Shown here: positions 36,704 to 39,829 of the stretch, piece by piece
Position numbering within the stretch: position 1 is the first letter of the stretch
How the letters are laid out: each line of letters opens with the position of its first letter
NCBI GenBank assembly: GCA_012744395.1
Contig: JAAYCB010000095.1
Coordinates: 1 to 39,829, forward strand
Length of the DNA: 39,829 nucleotides
DNA from: Pirellulaceae bacterium
GTDB taxonomy: Bacteria > Planctomycetota > Planctomycetia > Pirellulales > Thermoguttaceae
Direction: 5' to 3'
Notes under the pieces: model-generated
Seen by the model: only the letters and a program-made list of their open reading frames with translations
What the model was told of the DNA's origin: nothing
Databases searched by the model: none
Program-made: the position numbers and the translations under genes

Positions 36704-38302
36704 TCACGCCCCCCGCGCCGCGCAGAAGCCGTTGATCTCCCGCTTTTCATCCTTGCAGAGCTTGTATTCGTAGCTGTCGACCAGGGCGATCCAACTGGCT
36801 TCGATCACGTTTTCGCTGACCCCCACGGTTCCCCAAACGTCGCGTTCGTCGCGGTTTTCGATCACCACCCGCACGCCGGCGGCCGTGGCGGCCTCGGAAT
36901 TGACCACGCGGACCTTGTAGTCGACCAGGTGCATTTCGGCCAGATTGGGAAACGTCCCGTTGAGCGCCTTGCGGATCGCCGCGTCGAGAGCGTTGATCGG
37001 GCCGTCGCCCTCGGCCACCTCGTGGCGGACCTCGTCGCCGATGCGGAGCTTGATCGTCGCTTCCGTCGTCGTCTGGCCGTCGCCCGCGTTCTCCACGTTG
37101 ACGTGGTAGTTGAGCAGCTCGAAATGCGGCTCGAAGACGCCGGCGCACTGCCGCACGAGCAGATCGAAGGACCCCTCGGCGGCTTCAAACTGGTAGCCGG
37201 CATGTTCCTTGGAGACGACTTTCGCAAGAATCTTGTCCATCAGCGTCTTGTCGTGCTCGATCTTGTACTTGGTCGTCATGGCCACGATGTTGGACCGCCC
37301 CGAAAGCTCGCTGACCAGGATCCGCCGCTCGTTGCCGACGACCTCCGGGGCGATGTGCTCGTAGCTCGCCGTGTTCCGCGCGATGGCGCTGACGTGCATT
37401 CCTCCCTTGTGCGCAAACGCGCTTTTGCCCACGAATGGCTGATGGGCTGGAAAGTTCATGTTGACCATCTCGTAGACGTAGCGCGACAGCTCGGTCAGGT
37501 GCCGCACACCGCCGGGCAGCAGCAGGTCGTAACCGTGCTTCTTGATCGCCAGGTTGGCGATGATGCTGATCAGGTCGGTATTGCCGCAGCGCTCTCCGAA
37601 ACCATTGATCGTGCCTTGCACCTGGGTGGCGCCGGCGTCGACCGCCGCGAGGGAATTGGCCACCGCCAACTCGCAGTCATTGTGGCAATGGATTCCGACC
37701 TTCACCGGCAGGGCGGCGACGACCGCACGGGTGATCGCTGCGATTTCCTCCGGCATCGAGCCGCCGTTCGTGTCGCAGAGCACGACGGTCGAGGCGCCGG
37801 CGTCGGCGGCGGCCCGCACCGCCTGAAGCGAGTAGTCGGGATCGGCCTTGTATCCGTCGAAGAAGTGTTCCGCGTCGAAAATCACTTCGCGGCCGGCGTG
37901 TTTCAGGAGCCGGATCGAATCGCCGATCATCGCCAGGTTCTCTTCGAGGCTGGTCCGCAGAATCTCGGTGGCCTGGAAGGCCGAGGATTTCCCGACGATC
38001 GTGATTACCTTGGCCCCCGACGCAAGCAGCGCCCCGAGGCCGGCGTCGTCTTCCGCGCGCGTGCCCCGGCGGCGGGTCATGCCGAACGCGCAGACCTTGA
38101 TGTGCTTCAATTCCAGCTGGGCGACCCGCTGGAAGTACTCGAAATCCTTCTCGTTCGAGCCGGGATAGCCCCCCTCGACGAAATCGAAGCCAAGACTGTC
38201 GAGGCGCTCGGTCAGGAGCAGTTTGTCCTGGACGGAGAAACTGATTCCCTCCGACTGGGCGCCGTCGCGCAGCGTGGTGTCGTAAGTCTCTAGACGACGC
38301 AT
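36704..38302 (-). CDS. cimA: (R)-citramalate synthase
   Basis: Condenses pyruvate and acetyl-CoA to citramalate, the threonine-independent entry to isoleucine. The sequence belongs to the isopropylmalate/homocitrate/citramalate synthase family. It has YDTTLRDGAQSEGISFS at the N-terminus, the metal-site HCHNDCELAVANSLAAV, and GTINGFGERCGNTDL, which fits the CimA branch. The C-terminal regulatory domain (about 400-530) has NVENAGDGQTTTEATIKL and LVDYKVRV and probably binds isoleucine. ATG 38302 opens the conserved part; ATG 38329 is also in frame (532 or 541 residues), and neither has a Shine-Dalgarno. Directly upstream is a leader with a Val/Ile-rich open frame and an intrinsic terminator, consistent with attenuation. 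valS follows. Confidence 0.93.
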   Translation of the reverse strand: MRRLETYDTTLRDGAQSEGISFSVQDKLLLTERLDSLGFDFVEGGYPGSNEKDFEYFQRVAQLELKHIKVCAFGMTRRRGTRAEDDAGLGALLASGAKVITIVGKSSAFQATEILRTSLEENLAMIGDSIRLLKHAGREVIFDAEHFFDGYKADPDYSLQAVRAAADAGASTVVLCDTNGGSMPEEIAAITRAVVAALPVKVGIHCHNDCELAVANSLAAVDAGATQVQGTINGFGERCGNTDLISIIANLAIKKHGYDLLLPGGVRHLTELSRYVYEMVNMNFPAHQPFVGKSAFAHKGGMHVSAIARNTASYEHIAPEVVGNERRILVSELSGRSNIVAMTTKYKIEHDKTLMDKILAKVVSKEHAGYQFEAAEGSFDLLVRQCAGVFEPHFELLNYHVNVENAGDGQTTTEATIKLRIGDEVRHEVAEGDGPINALDAAIRKALNGTFPNLAEMHLVDYKVRVVNSEAATAAGVRVVIENRDERDVWGTVGVSENVIEASWIALVDSYEYKLCKDEKREINGFCAARGA

Positions 38303-38342
38303 GGGCAGGCAGACTGGGCTGGAGGTCATGGCGCAAAAGGAG

Positions 38343-38382
38343 AAAAAAAACAGCCCTGGAAGGCTCTTGGGCCTCAGGGCTG
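38343..38382 (-). terminator. Intrinsic terminator in the cimA leader (attenuator)
   Basis: On the minus strand CAGCCCTG-AGGC-loop-GCCT-TC-CAGGGCTG forms a 12-bp stem with a 2-nt bulge, followed at once by eight T residues (38350-38343). It ends about 14 nt before the upstream candidate start of cimA (38329), downstream of the leader open frame. A strong terminator pointing into a gene it directly precedes is the hallmark of attenuation. Confidence 0.85.
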
Positions 38383-38413
38383 CGTTGGATCGGTGGCGGT
38401 CCGGTCGAAGCCC

Positions 38414-38512
38414 CTACACCCCTCGGTTGGCAATAATCGCAATAACCATGCCGGCGCCGTCGTGGGCCCTGCCGAAATGGTCTCGTGTTGCCGTTGGGAG
38501 GTAGAGGTGCAT
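38414..38512 (-). CDS. Putative cimA leader peptide rich in Val and Ile at its end
   Basis: A 32-codon open frame (ATG 38512 to TAG 38414) whose last 11 codons, from an internal ATG at 38449, read MVIAIIANRGV. Five of those 11 residues are Val or Ile. All three Ile codons are ATT and the first Val is GTT, codons that are uncommon in the neighbouring GC-rich genes, where ATC and GTC/GTG dominate. The stop codon lies 31 nt before the terminator stem. Translation may start at either ATG; neither has a clear Shine-Dalgarno, which is frequent here. Stalling at scarce Ile- or Val-tRNA would affect folding of the downstream RNA. It is too short for homology; the call rests on composition, position and the adjacent terminator. 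Confidence 0.6.
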   Translation of the reverse strand: MHLYLPTATRDHFGRAHDGAGMVIAIIANRGV

Positions 38513-38848
38513 CGCTCGAACACGGTCCGGAAGTGTCAGATCATCAAACCGTTAAGGATAGGGCGGTTCCCCGGGAGTGTCAAGCGGAGCCTGGCAGTCA
38601 ACCCAGGAGAAAACCAGGAGAGCTGCAAGGCCCCGCGGCTGGTCCGTTTCTCGGCCCCGTAGAGCCCATTGCATCGGAAGCAAACGAGGCAAAAAACACA
38701 AATTCGTTCCAGCTGTTCTCGCGCATCCAGCAATCTTCGGCCGACTGCCACCCGACTGTGGGGGGCGGGGCGACTGTAGGGAATTGAGTTAAGAAACGGA
38801 AACAAACAAAGGAAGCAGGTTTGGACAAGCTGACTGTGCGGTTGGCGG
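38513..38848. other. Intergenic region between the helicase and the cimA leader
   Basis: 336 bp after the helicase stop. It contains the predicted cimA promoter at 38555-38583 and otherwise no recognised gene; open frames here are short and unsupported. No U-tailed terminator for the helicase was identified. Confidence 0.45.
38555..38583 (-). promoter_or_regulatory. Sigma-70-type promoter for the cimA leader
   Basis: On the minus strand TTGACA (38583-38578, perfect) and TATCCT (38560-38555, 4 of 6) are separated by exactly 17 bp. The start would be near 38548, about 36 nt before the leader ATG at 38512 and about 205 nt before the end of the terminator. Confidence 0.6.
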
Positions 38849-39829
38849 CTACTGGCGGGGCGGGCTGCGACGTTTTTTCGAACGCTTTCCGGCGGTCGGA
38901 TGGGCGGAGATCGCCGCGCGGGGATCGGCCAATTTGTCGAGCTGCGACGCCAGGCGGACCGTGTTCGCGTAGCTGGGATTGTCGGCCTGGCCGGTGACTT
39001 CGTAGAGAAAGCGGCTGGGGATCGTCGGACGGTCCTTCCCCCACTTTTTGCGGCTCAGCGGGAGAGTCAGCGTAAGCCGGCGTTTGGCGCGCGTAATGCC
39101 GACATAGCAGAGCCGCCGCTCCTCATCGACCGTCTCGGCCTCGGGGGCCAACGAGCGCCGGTGCGGCAGCAGTCCCTCTTCCATGCCGATCATGTAGACC
39201 TCGGGGAACTCCAGCCCCTTGGCCGCATGGAGCGTCATCAGGGCAACCGCGTCGCGCTCGAGTTGTTTCTCCTTGTCGGGGCTCTGCTCATTACCGAACA
39301 AGGACACTTCGTCGAGAAAGCCGGTCAGAGCCGGCTCCCCCGCGCGCTGGTCATACGTTGCCGCGGCGTTGACCAGTTCCTCGACGGACTTCCAGCGAGT
39401 CTCCTGTTCTTCGACGCTCGCGTAGAGCCGCGCGAGCTCGTCGCGATAGCCGATCTGGTCGATCAGCCCCCGAACCACGGCCGCCATCGGTTTGTGCAGG
39501 CCGCCGTGGCGGTACTCTTCGACAAGCGCCCGCAATTCGGCAACGCCCTTTTTCGCCGTCGCGGGCAGGCTGGCCACGATCGCCGGGTCGGCCAGCGTCT
39601 GCCAGACCGAGCGGCCCTGGCCGACGGCCGTCTCGATCAACCGGGTGACGGTCGCCTGTCCGATCCCTCGGGGCGGCAGGTTGATCACCCGCAGCAGGGA
39701 GACTTCATCCCGCGGGTTCTGGAACACTTTCAGATAGGCGAGGATGTCGCGAACCTCCTTGCGATCGTAGAACGACTGGCTGCCGATGAGCACGTAGGGC
39801 ACGTTCAGCCTCCGCAGTTCGAGCTCGAA
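38849..39829 (-). CDS. UvrD/PcrA-type DNA helicase, C-terminal part
   Basis: The gene enters from beyond the right edge; the frame is open to the last base. The visible 326 residues cover superfamily 1A helicase domain 2. They include YVLIGSQSFYDRKEVRDILAYLKV, the NLPPRGIG segment, motif V VALMTLHAAKGLEF and motif VI EERRLCYVGITRAKRRL. The C-terminus is lysine/arginine-rich (GKRSKKRRSPPRQ), as in many UvrD/PcrA proteins, where the tail binds RNA polymerase or partner proteins. The enzyme translocates 3' to 5' on single-stranded DNA in repair and replication. UvrD, PcrA and Rep cannot be told apart from this part alone. Confidence 0.93.
   Translation of the reverse strand, partial: FELELRRLNVPYVLIGSQSFYDRKEVRDILAYLKVFQNPRDEVSLLRVINLPPRGIGQATVTRLIETAVGQGRSVWQTLADPAIVASLPATAKKGVAELRALVEEYRHGGLHKPMAAVVRGLIDQIGYRDELARLYASVEEQETRWKSVEELVNAAATYDQRAGEPALTGFLDEVSLFGNEQSPDKEKQLERDAVALMTLHAAKGLEFPEVYMIGMEEGLLPHRRSLAPEAETVDEERRLCYVGITRAKRRLTLTLPLSRKKWGKDRPTIPSRFLYEVTGQADNPSYANTVRLASQLDKLADPRAAISAHPTAGKRSKKRRSPPRQ

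Overview
This is a high-GC bacterial chromosome segment carrying about 28 genes on both strands. It is most consistent with a member of the Planctomycetota, Pirellulales-like, though the exact lineage cannot be fixed from the sequence alone. Pointers are an OmpL-like barrel protein with a cysteine-rich N-terminus, Tat-exported Gfo/Idh/MocA and phosphoesterase proteins, a tandem alpha/beta-hydrolase, GTG/TTG starts with patchy Shine-Dalgarno use, paralogous GroELs, and intergenic palindromes of a type common in planctomycetes. No rRNA, tRNA, CRISPR array, intact insertion sequence or prophage was seen.

Layout. 1-5310 (+): the end of a tandem alpha/beta-hydrolase, a beta-class DNA methyltransferase fused to a degenerate GIY-YIG domain, and a secreted prolyl oligopeptidase. 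5359-8387: a sirtuin, a small CxxC thioredoxin-fold protein, a DUF488 protein, a beta-carbonic anhydrase-like protein, and an Rrf2 regulator divergent from it with a shared palindromic operator candidate. 8408-14542: a large secreted clan GH-A-like glycoside hydrolase, a porin and a Tat-exported oxidoreductase. 14999-18986: a von Willebrand A protein, a Tat metallophosphoesterase and a polytopic membrane protein.

19242-25926 (all minus) is a protein-quality-control block read as groEL (GGM tail), groES, groEL (no GGM tail), dnaJ, grpE, an FmdB zinc ribbon and yacG. A near-consensus sigma-54 promoter lies upstream of the first groEL. An M42 aminopeptidase precedes it. Divergently, 27668-32097 (+) is an aspartate-family amino-acid block: homoserine dehydrogenase, an alkaline-phosphatase-superfamily enzyme that is probably the homoserine kinase, and an aspartate kinase with four ACT domains. 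A DUF151 nuclease, a small membrane-anchored protein and a 302-bp MITE-like element follow.

33573-38302 (minus) is a branched-chain amino-acid unit, cimA then valS. The cimA leader carries a consensus-like promoter, a short open frame ending in a Val/Ile-rich run written in ATT and GTT codons, and then a strong intrinsic terminator just before cimA. This has the architecture of ribosome-mediated transcription attenuation and is the most interesting observation in the window. The window closes inside a UvrD/PcrA-type helicase gene.
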